From: Fibrobacter sp.
Lineage (GTDB): Bacteria > Fibrobacterota > Fibrobacteria > Fibrobacterales > Fibrobacteraceae
Assembly: GCA_024398935.1 (NCBI GenBank)
Contig: JAKSIH010000018.1
Location: forward strand, 1 to 51,467
Direction: 5' to 3'
DNA: 51,467 nt
Shown piece by piece: positions 34,036-42,181 of the stretch (positions are counted from its first letter, which is position 1; each line of letters begins with the position of its first letter). The notes under the pieces are model-generated. The model saw only the letters and a list, made by a program, of their open reading frames with translations, searched no databases and was not told the origin of the DNA. Position numbers and translations under genes: made by a program.

Positions 34036-36003
34036 ATGTCTGTTGCAGAAATAATGTTTGTGGTATCGGGCCTCCTGGTGGGTCTTGCCTTTCAGGGAGG
34101 AATGTTCCTTTTTGCGATTCCCTTTGCAGTGGTTGCCATGTTGCTTGGCTTCATGAATCGCCCCCGCCTTGCAGGACCCGTGGCCCAGTCGACGGCTACG
34201 CTTCCCATTATTTCCCTGGGGGGCCGCAATACGGGCAATGTGCCTGTGGTCTCGCCGGACCTTCGCTCCGAATTCCGCAACGAGAACGGCATGATGAACG
34301 AGCCTGAATCCGCCCTGAAGGTAAGTCAGGTCTGGGCCCGCGCCAATGCGGATATCAACAAGGGCATGACTGACATTCTCCGCTCCATCAAGGGCATCGT
34401 CCCTCAGGCAAATTCCATCATCGTGTTTACCCAGCTGAATAACCCTAGGGAATGGGGTGTTCGCAATTATGTGAACAATAAGGAATCTTCCGTGGATCCC
34501 TGCGTTCGCATTTCGGAAAATTCCGGTCTTGTCAGCCACCTGTTCCGCTCCGGCGTAAACCGTATTCTGGAAGGGGACTTGCCCAGTAGCAAGAGCCTGA
34601 TGTATTACATCGACCATCCTGCCATTAAGTCTGTGGTGGCGGTTCCCATGCTGGATCACAATGGTCAGCGCATCGGGGCCCTGGTCATGGACTCTACCCA
34701 TCCCAACGCCTTTACGGACATTACGGCCCAGGCCCTTTCCTATGTGGCAAGTGCCATAACTATGCTGGACTACAAGGGCTTCCTTTCTGCCCAGAAGCAT
34801 ATCGCATTGCAGCAGTACAGCGGCCTCTACAATTACCAGCGCAAGTTCTTCCAGACCATGACGGTGAAGGATATCTACAAGCAGATTATCAATTATGTCC
34901 GCGATAATGTTGCTTACGATCGCCTGACCATCCTGGTGATGAATCAGGGCAAGGAATCTTCGGGAAACCAGGGCAAGGACTCTGCAGGTCGCGTGGTCTT
35001 CTGCGAAGGTGTGGATTCCAAGGAATTTGCGGAGAAGCGCTTTACCCTTTCGGACAAGGGCATCTTTGTGCTCGCCTTGCTGCGCAACCGCCCCATTGAA
35101 CGAAACTTCTCCGTTGGCTTTAACGAATATGTGCCCCGCCTGAACGATTCCGAAAAGCATAACACGAACCTCCGCCAGGTTTTCATTATGCCTATTGCCG
35201 CGAAGGCCGATGCGGAATCCGCAGACATCGCCATCTGTCTTGAAAGTAGCGGCCCTCGCCCCTATACGGACCACGAGAAGGAACTGCTGAAGGCCTTTGC
35301 CGGCGTGGCGGGCTTCGCCTACGATCGCGCCCGCAAGTTCGAACATGGCAAGGAAATGGCCTCCCGCGATAGCATGACCGGCCTCATGAACAAGCGTACC
35401 CTTTTTGAACGGCTGCGTGCGGAAAAGGCCCGCGCCACCCGCATGAAGTACTGTATCGGCGTCCTGATGATGGACATTGACCATTTTAAGCATGTGAACG
35501 ACACCTATGGCCATAATATCGGCGACGTGGTCATTAACGGCTTTGCAAGGACCATCAGCGAGGAAATCCGCAAGGATATCGACGTGGTGGGGCGTTTCGG
35601 CGGCGAAGAATTCGTGGTTGGACTGATCGATACCACGGCAGAAGGCATGGTCGAGACGGCGGAACGTATTCGTAAGGCCATAGAAAAGCTTGTGTTCGAC
35701 ATTCACCAGGCAAAACCCCTTAAGGTTACGGTTAGCGTTGGTGCCTATCTTGTGGGACCCGAATTTACCGATATGGAAAAGGCCGTGCAGAATGCGGACC
35801 AGGCCCTCTACAAGGCTAAGGAGGGAGGCCGCAACCAGGTTGTCCAGTTCCAGGAAATGCCCCTTGAAACTGCTTCGAAATCTGTAACTCCGAAGCCTGC
35901 TGCGGCTCCTGCGACAATGGCTCCCGCAACTCCTGCACCTGCTGCTCCTACGGAATCCGGGATCCCGGTAATTCGTGCTGCCGCTGACGGTCCCTTTTCC
36001 TAG
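34036..36003 (+). CDS. Diguanylate cyclase with two GAF-like domains
   Basis: A 655-residue signalling enzyme making cyclic di-GMP. Two N-terminal membrane segments (EIMFVVSGLLVGLAFQGGMF and the next) are followed by GAF-like regions at about 130-245 (VKSVVAVPMLDHNGQRIGAL) and 270-430. A GGDEF domain spans about 440-610 with the active-site motif GRFGGEEFVVG near residue 520, which has the residues for catalysis. The product-inhibition I-site usually RxxD is here KDID, so feedback inhibition may be weak. The Pro/Ala-rich tail (about 620-655) is disordered. It could respond to small ligands bound by the GAF domains. It follows lptG closely and precedes a symporter, but no pathway link is evident. 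Confidence 0.88.
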   Translation: MSVAEIMFVVSGLLVGLAFQGGMFLFAIPFAVVAMLLGFMNRPRLAGPVAQSTATLPIISLGGRNTGNVPVVSPDLRSEFRNENGMMNEPESALKVSQVWARANADINKGMTDILRSIKGIVPQANSIIVFTQLNNPREWGVRNYVNNKESSVDPCVRISENSGLVSHLFRSGVNRILEGDLPSSKSLMYYIDHPAIKSVVAVPMLDHNGQRIGALVMDSTHPNAFTDITAQALSYVASAITMLDYKGFLSAQKHIALQQYSGLYNYQRKFFQTMTVKDIYKQIINYVRDNVAYDRLTILVMNQGKESSGNQGKDSAGRVVFCEGVDSKEFAEKRFTLSDKGIFVLALLRNRPIERNFSVGFNEYVPRLNDSEKHNTNLRQVFIMPIAAKADAESADIAICLESSGPRPYTDHEKELLKAFAGVAGFAYDRARKFEHGKEMASRDSMTGLMNKRTLFERLRAEKARATRMKYCIGVLMMDIDHFKHVNDTYGHNIGDVVINGFARTISEEIRKDIDVVGRFGGEEFVVGLIDTTAEGMVETAERIRKAIEKLVFDIHQAKPLKVTVSVGAYLVGPEFTDMEKAVQNADQALYKAKEGGRNQVVQFQEMPLETASKSVTPKPAAAPATMAPATPAPAAPTESGIPVIRAAADGPFS

Positions 36004-36016
36004 CATCTGAGGCTCT

Positions 36017-37516
36017 ATGTTTACTGCTATAGACTGGATAGTGCTTGTTGGCTATCTGCTTGTCTCTCTGTTTATTGGCCTGTGGGTTTCCCGCGGTAAC
36101 AAGAACCTGAAGGAATACATGCTGGGGGGCGGCTCCATGCCCTGGATTGCTGTTGGCATTAGCCTCATTGCAACCTCCGTCAGCGCTACCACTTTCCTGG
36201 GGGCTCCTGCGGATGTGTATGGTGACAACATGACTTTCCTCATGTTCCAGATTGGCGCATTTCTCAGTATTTTTGTGGTGGGGAAGGTCTTTATTCCCCG
36301 CTTTCAGAATTCTGGAATTTCCAGCGCATACGAACTTTTTGAGGTTCGCTTTGGAAAATCTACACGTCGTCTGGCTGCGGTCTTTTACTGCATGCACTTG
36401 TTGCTCCGTACGGGCATTCTGCTTTATGCTCCATCCCTGGTGCTGGCCCAGATTCTGCATATCGACCTGAATGTTGCGATTATCGTTTCTGCGGCCGTTG
36501 CCATTTTCTACACCTGGTTTGGAGGCATCAAGGCGGTGATCTGGACGGACGTCATGCAGTTCATCGTCTTCTTTGGCGGTGGCGCCCTGGTGCTCCTGAT
36601 CATTTCCAATTCCGTAGGCGGCCTGGGTGAAATGGCCCGCATGGCGGGGGAGGCCGGCAAGACGAAATGGTTTGACGGAAGCCTTGATATTTCCAACGAC
36701 CGTACACTTATTTCTGCAGGCTTTGCCTACGCTGTCCTGGAAATCGCCATTCGCGGTTGCGACCAGCAGTTCGTGCAGCGTTACCTCAGCTGCAAGGATG
36801 TGAAGGCGGCCAACCGCTCTAGCATTCTTTCCATGGTGTTGGGTGTCGTTGTTTCCATCCTGTTCTACTGGGTGGGTGCCGCCCTCTATGTTTATTACCA
36901 GACCGCACATGCGGCCGCCCTGCCGGATGGTCTCGGACAGAATGACGTGTTTCCTTACTTTATTGTAAATGGTCTGCCCCAGGGTGTGACCGGCCTGATT
37001 GTTGCCGCCATCTGTGCAGCCGCCATGAGTTCCCTTTCCGGTGCCATCAATTCCCTCAGTAATACCTCCGAGCGGGATTTCTTTGGCTGGAAGGAAAATG
37101 AAGGTCTTGGCGGTTTAAAGCGCGCAAAACTTTGGACTGTCCTGTGGGGCGTTCTTGGGGTGTTCGGCGCGCTGTTTGCTGCTACCCAGCAGGGAAGCCT
37201 CTTGAAGAATGCCGTGTTCTTTACCGGCCTCTTTACGGGCCCCCTTCTTGGTATGTTCCTGCTGGCTTTCTTTGCAAACAAGTTGTTTGGCGGCGATGAC
37301 AGCCCGAAGAAACTTCGCAGTTGGTGCGTTGTCGTTGGTGTCCTTTGCGGTATGGGAAGCTTAATCCTGGTTCAGGGAATTGAATTCCTTGGAGTGCCTG
37401 CTGTTTTCGGCGATATTTTCAGCTGGCCCTGGATGCCACTCATCAGCATGATCACCACCATCGTGGTTGCCTGTGTTGTGAATGCGATTACGAATTTGGC
37501 CACTTCCAAAAAGTAA
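36017..37516 (+). CDS. Sodium:solute symporter family (SSS) transporter
   Basis: A 499-residue inner-membrane transporter with about thirteen hydrophobic spans. The start MFTAIDWIVLVGYLLVSLFIG and the sodium-site region SLIATSVSATTFLGAPADVY match the SSS family (PF00474), as does the later AAICAAAMSSLSGAINSLSN. Members move sugars, amino acids, vitamins or organic acids with sodium; the sequence does not reveal the substrate. ATG 36017 has GAGG five bases upstream and lies 13 bases after the stop of the cyclase. The next gene has its own strong ribosome binding site and a 91-base spacer. Confidence 0.88.
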   Translation: MFTAIDWIVLVGYLLVSLFIGLWVSRGNKNLKEYMLGGGSMPWIAVGISLIATSVSATTFLGAPADVYGDNMTFLMFQIGAFLSIFVVGKVFIPRFQNSGISSAYELFEVRFGKSTRRLAAVFYCMHLLLRTGILLYAPSLVLAQILHIDLNVAIIVSAAVAIFYTWFGGIKAVIWTDVMQFIVFFGGGALVLLIISNSVGGLGEMARMAGEAGKTKWFDGSLDISNDRTLISAGFAYAVLEIAIRGCDQQFVQRYLSCKDVKAANRSSILSMVLGVVVSILFYWVGAALYVYYQTAHAAALPDGLGQNDVFPYFIVNGLPQGVTGLIVAAICAAAMSSLSGAINSLSNTSERDFFGWKENEGLGGLKRAKLWTVLWGVLGVFGALFAATQQGSLLKNAVFFTGLFTGPLLGMFLLAFFANKLFGGDDSPKKLRSWCVVVGVLCGMGSLILVQGIEFLGVPAVFGDIFSWPWMPLISMITTIVVACVVNAITNLATSKK

Positions 37517-37607
37517 TATTCCAAATTGTGTAAGTAAATTTTTGCTGCGTATTCCGTACTCGGCGTTTCTTTTATTGCGTATATTGACTTTAGACAAGGA
37601 GGTTTAT

Positions 37608-39050
37608 ATGTCTAACAAAGTTTCTTTAGTAGCGATTGCAGGTCTATCTGCGGTTTGTCTCGGCTTGCTGTGGAATCAGCAGAATGGTGCTGGACAAGAT
37701 GTTGTTTCTCAAAGCCCGGCCTTGGGCTTACCTGATTCCAAGCCTGTGTTGGAGAAAACCGGCCGCGGAACCATCACTGTAGCAAGTGAAGATCAGCATA
37801 TGTTCGTTGCTGATGAATACATCACTACCTTCAGTATTTTTCAGAGGAATAAGGATAAGGGCAAGGCTTTCTCCTTGATGAACGCCAATCGAGAAAAGGT
37901 TATGGCTCTTTTCAAAAAAATGAATATTGATGAAAAGAGAGTTGATCAGACTAGTGTTGACGTAAAGAAGGACTGGACCTATGAGAAAAACATACGTCGA
38001 GATGATGGCTTCGTTGCTACTCAACATTTTAGAGTGATTCTTTCTAGCAAGGATGACGCTGAAACTTTGGAACAGGAATTGACTCAATTCTCTTTTGTGG
38101 AAGAATCCCGCATCTGGTCTCAGCTGAAAAATGCGGAGGCCATGGAAGTGGAAACGATTAAGAGTGCCTGTAAAAAGGTGAAACAGAAGGCGGATGAATA
38201 TGCCCAGAGTGTTGGGGCGAATGTAGGAACCGCAATTACTGTCAGTGGACACTCCAGCGTAGATCAATTTAACTCTACGGATTCGGTGGGCGTCTTTGCG
38301 AATGTACAGGCCTCCATGCGTCTTGTAGGAAAGAATGAATCCAAGAATTCCTACATCACGGTGAATCAGTACGAAAATAAGAAGTTCCTTGCTGATAAGT
38401 TCATTGTTTCCGCTTGTATTGTAATTGATGGCTCCAATAAGGAACTGCTTTACAAGCAGGTGGCTGAAAAACGTTGTCAGATTGAGGACTTGGCTAAGAA
38501 TCTTGGTATTGCTGTGTCTGATGTGAATACGGAATCTTTGGTCATCAGTAAGAAGACTAAGTGGGAACTGAGAGAGGATGGCGGAAAGAACCCCATTGCT
38601 GCTCGCCAGAATGTAACGGTGAATTTCCGTTCCAAGGATGCTGCTGTAACATTCTTCTCGGCTTTGGCGGGCATTGAACATGTTCTGCCGCGCAGTGCGG
38701 AGCCGGCCCTGAGTAATGAGGATTCCCTGCGGATCCAGGTAACGAACCTTGCGGGGCAAAAGGCTCTTGCTCGAGCAAAGGCTTTGGCGGAAGGCTTCGG
38801 TGGCAAGATAGGCGATGTGGTGAATGTTGGCGATAACGCCGCCAGCGGGCTTCAAGACTACATGGCCGTAAATGAGGTGGTGATGGATGCTCAACCAAGG
38901 TTGTATAAGGCTAAGATGGGCAGATCTGGTGGGTTCAATGATGGACTGGCAGGTCTCCTTGGCGGAGGGGATGGCTCCATGGGCATGAATATCGCCGATT
39001 CCGTGGAAATTTCATCTTTCATTAGCGTCGTAACAGAACTGAAGTACTAA
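37608..39050 (+). CDS. Double SIMPL (DUF541) domain protein
   Basis: A 480-residue exported or membrane-anchored protein. The N-terminal hydrophobic segment (VSLVAIAGLSAVCLGLLW) is not clearly cleavable. Two SIMPL-like modules follow: GRGTITVASEDQHMF to GTAITVSGHSS (about 50-235) and a second starting near YITVNQYENKKFLADKF (about 250-470). Each carries the conserved A-x-x-x-A-x-x-Y-A/G-x-x-x-G-G-K-I/V-x-x-V helix-turn pattern (ARAKALAEGFGGKIGDV in the second, KADEYAQSVGANVGTAI in the first). The family is of unknown function, linked to envelope or stress responses in some bacteria. ATG 37608 has the strong ribosome binding site AAGGAGG seven bases upstream. Tandem duplication makes it twice the usual length. 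Confidence 0.82.
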   Translation: MSNKVSLVAIAGLSAVCLGLLWNQQNGAGQDVVSQSPALGLPDSKPVLEKTGRGTITVASEDQHMFVADEYITTFSIFQRNKDKGKAFSLMNANREKVMALFKKMNIDEKRVDQTSVDVKKDWTYEKNIRRDDGFVATQHFRVILSSKDDAETLEQELTQFSFVEESRIWSQLKNAEAMEVETIKSACKKVKQKADEYAQSVGANVGTAITVSGHSSVDQFNSTDSVGVFANVQASMRLVGKNESKNSYITVNQYENKKFLADKFIVSACIVIDGSNKELLYKQVAEKRCQIEDLAKNLGIAVSDVNTESLVISKKTKWELREDGGKNPIAARQNVTVNFRSKDAAVTFFSALAGIEHVLPRSAEPALSNEDSLRIQVTNLAGQKALARAKALAEGFGGKIGDVVNVGDNAASGLQDYMAVNEVVMDAQPRLYKAKMGRSGGFNDGLAGLLGGGDGSMGMNIADSVEISSFISVVTELKY

Positions 39051-39106
39051 AACCTGAAGAAAAACAAAAAAAGTTCAAAAAAATCAAGAAAAAAGGCCCA
39101 TATCCC

Positions 39107-39137
39107 TTTACAAGCTGAAAATATTTAGCTATATATG
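39107..39137 (+). promoter_or_regulatory. Promoter of tRNA-Gly
   Basis: TTTACA (39107-39112), 17 bases, TATATATG (39130-39137), nine bases before the tRNA. Matches the local promoter class. Confidence 0.65.
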
Positions 39138-39146
39138 GGTCACCCC

Positions 39147-39219
<73 letters not shown>

Positions 39220-39230
39220 CTAAAAAAAGA

Positions 39231-39264
39231 AAAAGCACCACTTTGTGGTGCTTTTCTTTTTTTT
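39231..39264 (+). terminator. Terminator of tRNA-Gly
   Basis: AAAAGCACCAC (39231-39241), loop TTT, GTGGTGCTTTT (39245-39255), then CTTTTTTTTT. Confidence 0.9.
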
Positions 39265-39652
39265 ATAACGTGAGGTGGGTCGGACCCTCGAAGAGGGTGC
39301 GGCATTATTTGGCTCGTGGGCGAAGCCCGTGGAGACAAATAATGAGCTTACGGCGAAGCCGTGAGCCCTTTAGGGTGAGCGAGCAGCCCTGCGAAGCAGG
39401 GGGCCTGCGACCGAACATTCTCTTTTCCCGTCTCCCTTTTCCCGCCTCCCGCCAAACGGTGTCTGCGGCTGTGTTCTGTCGAAGCAAAAGTGTGATTTTG
39501 CAGCAACTCTCTCTTTGCTCGTCAATCCTTCCGAAGGAAGTTTCTTGTTTTACCAAATCTCGATATTTTTGTACGATTTGGTAGCTTTGCTTAATTCGCT
39601 TTGATACCGAAATACTGCTTTTTTTAGGTGAGACTTGAACGGATTTAAATCG
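39265..39652. other. Hairpin-rich intergenic stretch without a gene
   Basis: Several short GC stems closed by GAA or GAAG loops occur in series: ACCCTC-GAAGA-GGGT, GGGC-GAA-GCCC, CGGC-GAA-GCCG and CCCTGC-GAA-GCAGGG. TACCAAATC and GATTTGGTA form a 9-bp inverted repeat near 39549-39582. Open frames through it are repeats or cross the tRNA and are not believable. Confidence 0.5.
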
Positions 39653-39830
39653 CTCATGCAAACAGTTGTTTGTAGAACAACCTAGCATTCGGTCATGTCG
39701 GCTCAAGCAAGCTTGGCCGCCGCGACTCTCATGCAAACTGTTGTTTGTAGAACAACCTTGACCTCGGTCATGCCCAATGGCAAGTAAACTTGCCATGGTC
39801 ACGACACTCGTGTCAACAGTTGTTTGCAAA
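39653..39830. repeat. Three tandem structured repeats of 75-79 bp
   Basis: CTCATGCAAACAGTTGTTTG-like sequence starts at 39653, 39728 and 39807 (the third diverged). Each of the first two copies has GTTGTT-TGTAG-AACAAC, then TCGGTCATG, then a species-specific hairpin: CAAGC-AA-GCTTG in copy 1 and ATGGCAAG-TAAA-CTTGCCAT in copy 2, then a CGCGAC/CACGAC box. Conserved framework with different paired stems suggests a structured repeat family. It lies upstream of the Rpn gene. Confidence 0.7.
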
Positions 39831-39876
39831 ATTCTCAAAAACGGTTGAAATTTCGATTTTTTTTGTTTGAAGTTTG

Positions 39877-39884
39877 TATATTTG
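39877..39884 (+). promoter_or_regulatory. -10 element before the Rpn-family gene
   Basis: TATATTTG, an exact TANNTTTG match, 68 bases before the start codon. No -35 with 17-base spacing is obvious; a T-rich stretch lies upstream. Confidence 0.45.
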
Positions 39885-39952
39885 CACGCGTCGGAAATAC
39901 CGACTTTTTTTACATAGCCCGACAGGCTTAATTGCGTTCCTCGGATGGTCCG

Positions 39953-40885
39953 ATGGAAAATGAAAATTTGGTGCAGGTGTTCAACGCGATTGTTGAGTCA
40001 ATCGGTACCGAAAGCGAATTCAATCACGACAGGTATTTTCGTTATGCGTTTTCGAATCCAGAACGTACAGCGGAACTGCTGACAATTTTTTCAGAGAAGA
40101 ACGAATCTCTAAAGACATTTCTGGAAACGGTGGACCTTTCTTCGCTGAAGGGCGCTCCCGAAAACTTCTCCATGTCGAAGCATTTCGGCTCCGCCGATCT
40201 TGTTTTCGAGGCCCGCCTGAAAAACGGGAAGACAGCCGATTTGCTGGTAGGACTGATTGCAGAACACAAGTCGTACAAGGATTCCGGGGTATTCGACCAG
40301 ATTTCGGAGTACTACCACCATCTTTTTCAGGAGCGCGGCAAGGACTATCCGGTGGTGGCGTTCATCATCTACAATGGGGAGGAAGAGTGGAAGCCGGTTG
40401 CCTCGCCCCGCTATGAAAATTATCCTGAATACTACCAGGACATTGGCTATCCCTTCAAGGTGGAGTTCCTAGATATTGGCCACGGAATAAACCTGATCGA
40501 CTCCGGGAACATCTCACCCGAGACTCTTGTCGCGCTGACCGCAATGAAGTATATTTTCAGCGAGGCGGAATTTCCCGTGACTTTTCGGCAAGCGGCGCTG
40601 CACCTGCTGGAGTCCCAGAACACGGATGCCGGCAAGGAATTTATCCGTCAGACCCTTGCCTACTACGCGTGGAAATGGCCCTACAAACCGGAGGTTGTAA
40701 AAGTGGATAGACCAGAAATCGTTGCCGCCAATAAGAAGGGCGAGTCCTTCGCCGAGCATTTCATTAAGCAAGGCTCCTTGCTTCGTGCACAGGAAATGGC
40801 CCGTAGGATGCTCGCAAAGAATAAGCCCATCAGCGAGATTGTTGAGTTTACCGGCCTGGAAGAGGTTGATATCCTGGCTCTGTAG
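39953..40885 (+). CDS. Rpn-family recombination-promoting nuclease/putative transposase
   Basis: A 310-residue PD-(D/E)XK nuclease of the Rpn (YhgA-like, PF04754) family. It opens with the family signature HDRYFRYAFSNPERTAELL. Catalytic candidates are D in GSADLVFEA, then the E-x-K triad in GLIAEHKSYKD. FDQISEYYHHLF and PVVAFIIYNGEEEWKP follow as in relatives. The C-terminal end is a short helical motif (ISEIVEFTGLEEVDILAL). Rpn proteins cut DNA and promote RecA-independent recombination; many copies often occur per genome and behave like accessory genes. ATG 39953 is preferred over an upstream TTG. The gene sits between the structured repeats and the toxin-antitoxin region. Confidence 0.85.
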   Translation: MENENLVQVFNAIVESIGTESEFNHDRYFRYAFSNPERTAELLTIFSEKNESLKTFLETVDLSSLKGAPENFSMSKHFGSADLVFEARLKNGKTADLLVGLIAEHKSYKDSGVFDQISEYYHHLFQERGKDYPVVAFIIYNGEEEWKPVASPRYENYPEYYQDIGYPFKVEFLDIGHGINLIDSGNISPETLVALTAMKYIFSEAEFPVTFRQAALHLLESQNTDAGKEFIRQTLAYYAWKWPYKPEVVKVDRPEIVAANKKGESFAEHFIKQGSLLRAQEMARRMLAKNKPISEIVEFTGLEEVDILAL

Positions 40886-40992
40886 TGTGCTTTAAAAATG
40901 CCTAGTGATAACAAAACAGATATATTATCCAAATTTGTATAGGAGATTCTCAAAAAATTTGGATTCTGCAACGGCTGGTTTGGCTGAGTTGA

Positions 40993-41063
40993 CTTTACAA
41001 AAATCTTACGGGCAATTATATTTGTATTGAATGAATATTGTTGCGTGTGATGGACTGAAGTTT
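40993..41063 (+). repeat. 71-bp direct repeat, copy A, with a full promoter
   Basis: Copy A matches copy B (41834-41904) at 69 of 71 positions. It contains TTTACA (40994-40999), 17 bases and TATATTTG (41017-41024), a complete promoter of the local type reading towards the toxin-antitoxin genes. The similarity ends sharply at both sides. Confidence 0.85.
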
Positions 41064-41121
41064 ATTTAGAACTCAGGCGAAAACAGCAAATCTTGTGTAG
41101 CCTTTGTTCAACTCTAAAATG

Positions 41122-41129
41122 TATATTTG
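41122..41129 (+). promoter_or_regulatory. Second -10 element before the antitoxin gene
   Basis: TATATTTG 26 bases before ATG 41156; a well matched -35 is absent, so this may be a weaker promoter inside the region downstream of copy A. Confidence 0.4.
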
Positions 41130-41155
41130 GGATGAAAACTTGATGGGAGTCAGTC

Positions 41156-41437
41156 ATGATTGATGTGTGTGAATGTATAAAATCCGATTCTTATGTAAGT
41201 TCAAACATGAACGATGTTATGGATTTCGTGAATGAAAGTAAGACTCCGATGGTGATCACCCAGGATGGAAAGTCTAGGGCTGTCCTCGTGGATGTCGGAA
41301 CATATCGAGACATGACGAGCGCCTTCAATCTCTTGAAAATTGTCCAGCTTTCTGAACGGGATGTACAGGCGGGACGTGTAAAACCGGCAACACAGGTTTT
41401 TCAAGAAATGAGACAAAAGTACAATGCCGGAAAATAG
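41156..41437 (+). CDS. Phd/YefM-RelB-like antitoxin
   Basis: A 93-residue protein with the Phd/YefM pattern: SSNMNDVMDFVNESKTPMVI then a beta-hairpin around TQDGKSRAVLVDVGTYRDM, then a C-terminal helix (LSERDVQAGRVKPATQ) that would bind the toxin. GGGAG lies five bases before ATG 41156. It overlaps the toxin gene by 14 bases, the usual arrangement of such pairs, and by family precedent the complex represses its own promoter. Confidence 0.85.
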   Translation: MIDVCECIKSDSYVSSNMNDVMDFVNESKTPMVITQDGKSRAVLVDVGTYRDMTSAFNLLKIVQLSERDVQAGRVKPATQVFQEMRQKYNAGK

Positions 41438-41768
41438 TACTTTTGAAGTAATTGTCTCGCAGTTTGCTGAAGACGATCTATACGAAATCGTGGAATTTTA
41501 CAATTCCTTGAGTCCTGCCTATGTAGAGGATGTAATTGCAAAGTTTGAGATGAACATCTTGTCCTTGTCTGAATTTCCTCGAAGAGGACGCGTCGTTCCA
41601 GAGCTGCATAGGCAAGGTATAGAACGGTACAGAGAATTAATTCAGGGACATTATCGGATTGTGTATGAAATCCGAGAAACAGATGTCGTCGTTCACACGG
41701 TTGTTGATAGCAGACAAAATTTTGAGGATATTATAATCGCCAAATTGACTCGAATCCTGGATAGATGA
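41424..41768 (+). CDS. RelE/ParE-superfamily toxin
   Basis: A 114-residue basic protein with the RelE/ParE fold: SQFAEDDLYEIVEFYNS, then FPRRGRVVPELHRQGIERYREL and YRIVYEIRETDVVVHTVVDSRQNFEDI. The R-Y-R-E-L-I-x-x-x-Y-R-I-x-Y and late H-x-x-x-D/H-x-R patterns are those of this superfamily. RelE types cut mRNA on ribosomes and ParE types poison gyrase; the sequence resembles ParE-like members more, but which is true cannot be told. The frame overlaps the antitoxin, so they are coupled. Confidence 0.87.
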   Translation: MPENSTFEVIVSQFAEDDLYEIVEFYNSLSPAYVEDVIAKFEMNILSLSEFPRRGRVVPELHRQGIERYRELIQGHYRIVYEIRETDVVVHTVVDSRQNFEDIIIAKLTRILDR

Positions 41769-41833
41769 AGCTGATGAGCCTTTGGCGTGGGTTCATAAAT
41801 GTTGAAATTTGGCCTTCTTGAAGGGTGTTCAAT

Positions 41834-41904
41834 CTTTACAAAAATCTTACGGGCAGTTATATTTGTATTGAATGAATATCGTTGCGTGTGATGGACTGAA
41901 GTTT
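41834..41904 (+). repeat. 71-bp direct repeat, copy B, with a full promoter
   Basis: Near-identical to copy A, 841 bases away on the far side of the toxin-antitoxin pair. TTTACA (41835-41840), 17 bases, TATATTTG (41858-41865). It reads towards the large surface protein gene, with a leader of over 300 bases before that gene. Confidence 0.85.
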
Positions 41905-42181
41905 GTGGCGACCGCTGAGGGAGCCTTTGCGGGCTGTGGCTTTGTGGCGCAGGTCCGTAAGTCCATTACCCCCCCCCCTATGTAACTAGAAGTTTACTTG
42001 CTGGCAGTCATTCCGGCCTCAGCGCCGGAATCACCGGTTCTTCCCATACATTAAAAATTTTCCCGTGCGAGTTGTTCGCCATGGGCTTTCTTGCGTTGTG
42101 CACATTTTTGCGCCCGCTGTCGCGTTTTGCCGTGTCCGCTTTTGTGGTCGCGGCTCTTTGATTTTAAGGAGAAAATAAATC
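41905..42181 (+). promoter_or_regulatory. Long leader of the surface protein gene, with a C10 tract
   Basis: Ten C in a row (41969-41978) lie 204 bases before the start codon. CATTCCGGC/GCCGGAATC makes a hairpin near 42009-42032. AAGGAG at 42166-42171 is the ribosome binding site. Homopolymer C tracts are prone to slippage, so length changes could alter the leader or a promoter spacing. Confidence 0.5.

Noticed and set aside
39305..39838. 177-codon minus-strand frame with repeated CSTNN motifs
   Set aside because: It runs through the structured repeats and hairpins; the repeated peptide is a by-product of the DNA repeat.
40993..41904. Insertion sequence with terminal repeats
   Set aside because: The repeats are direct, not inverted, there is no transposase inside, and each repeat is a promoter region.
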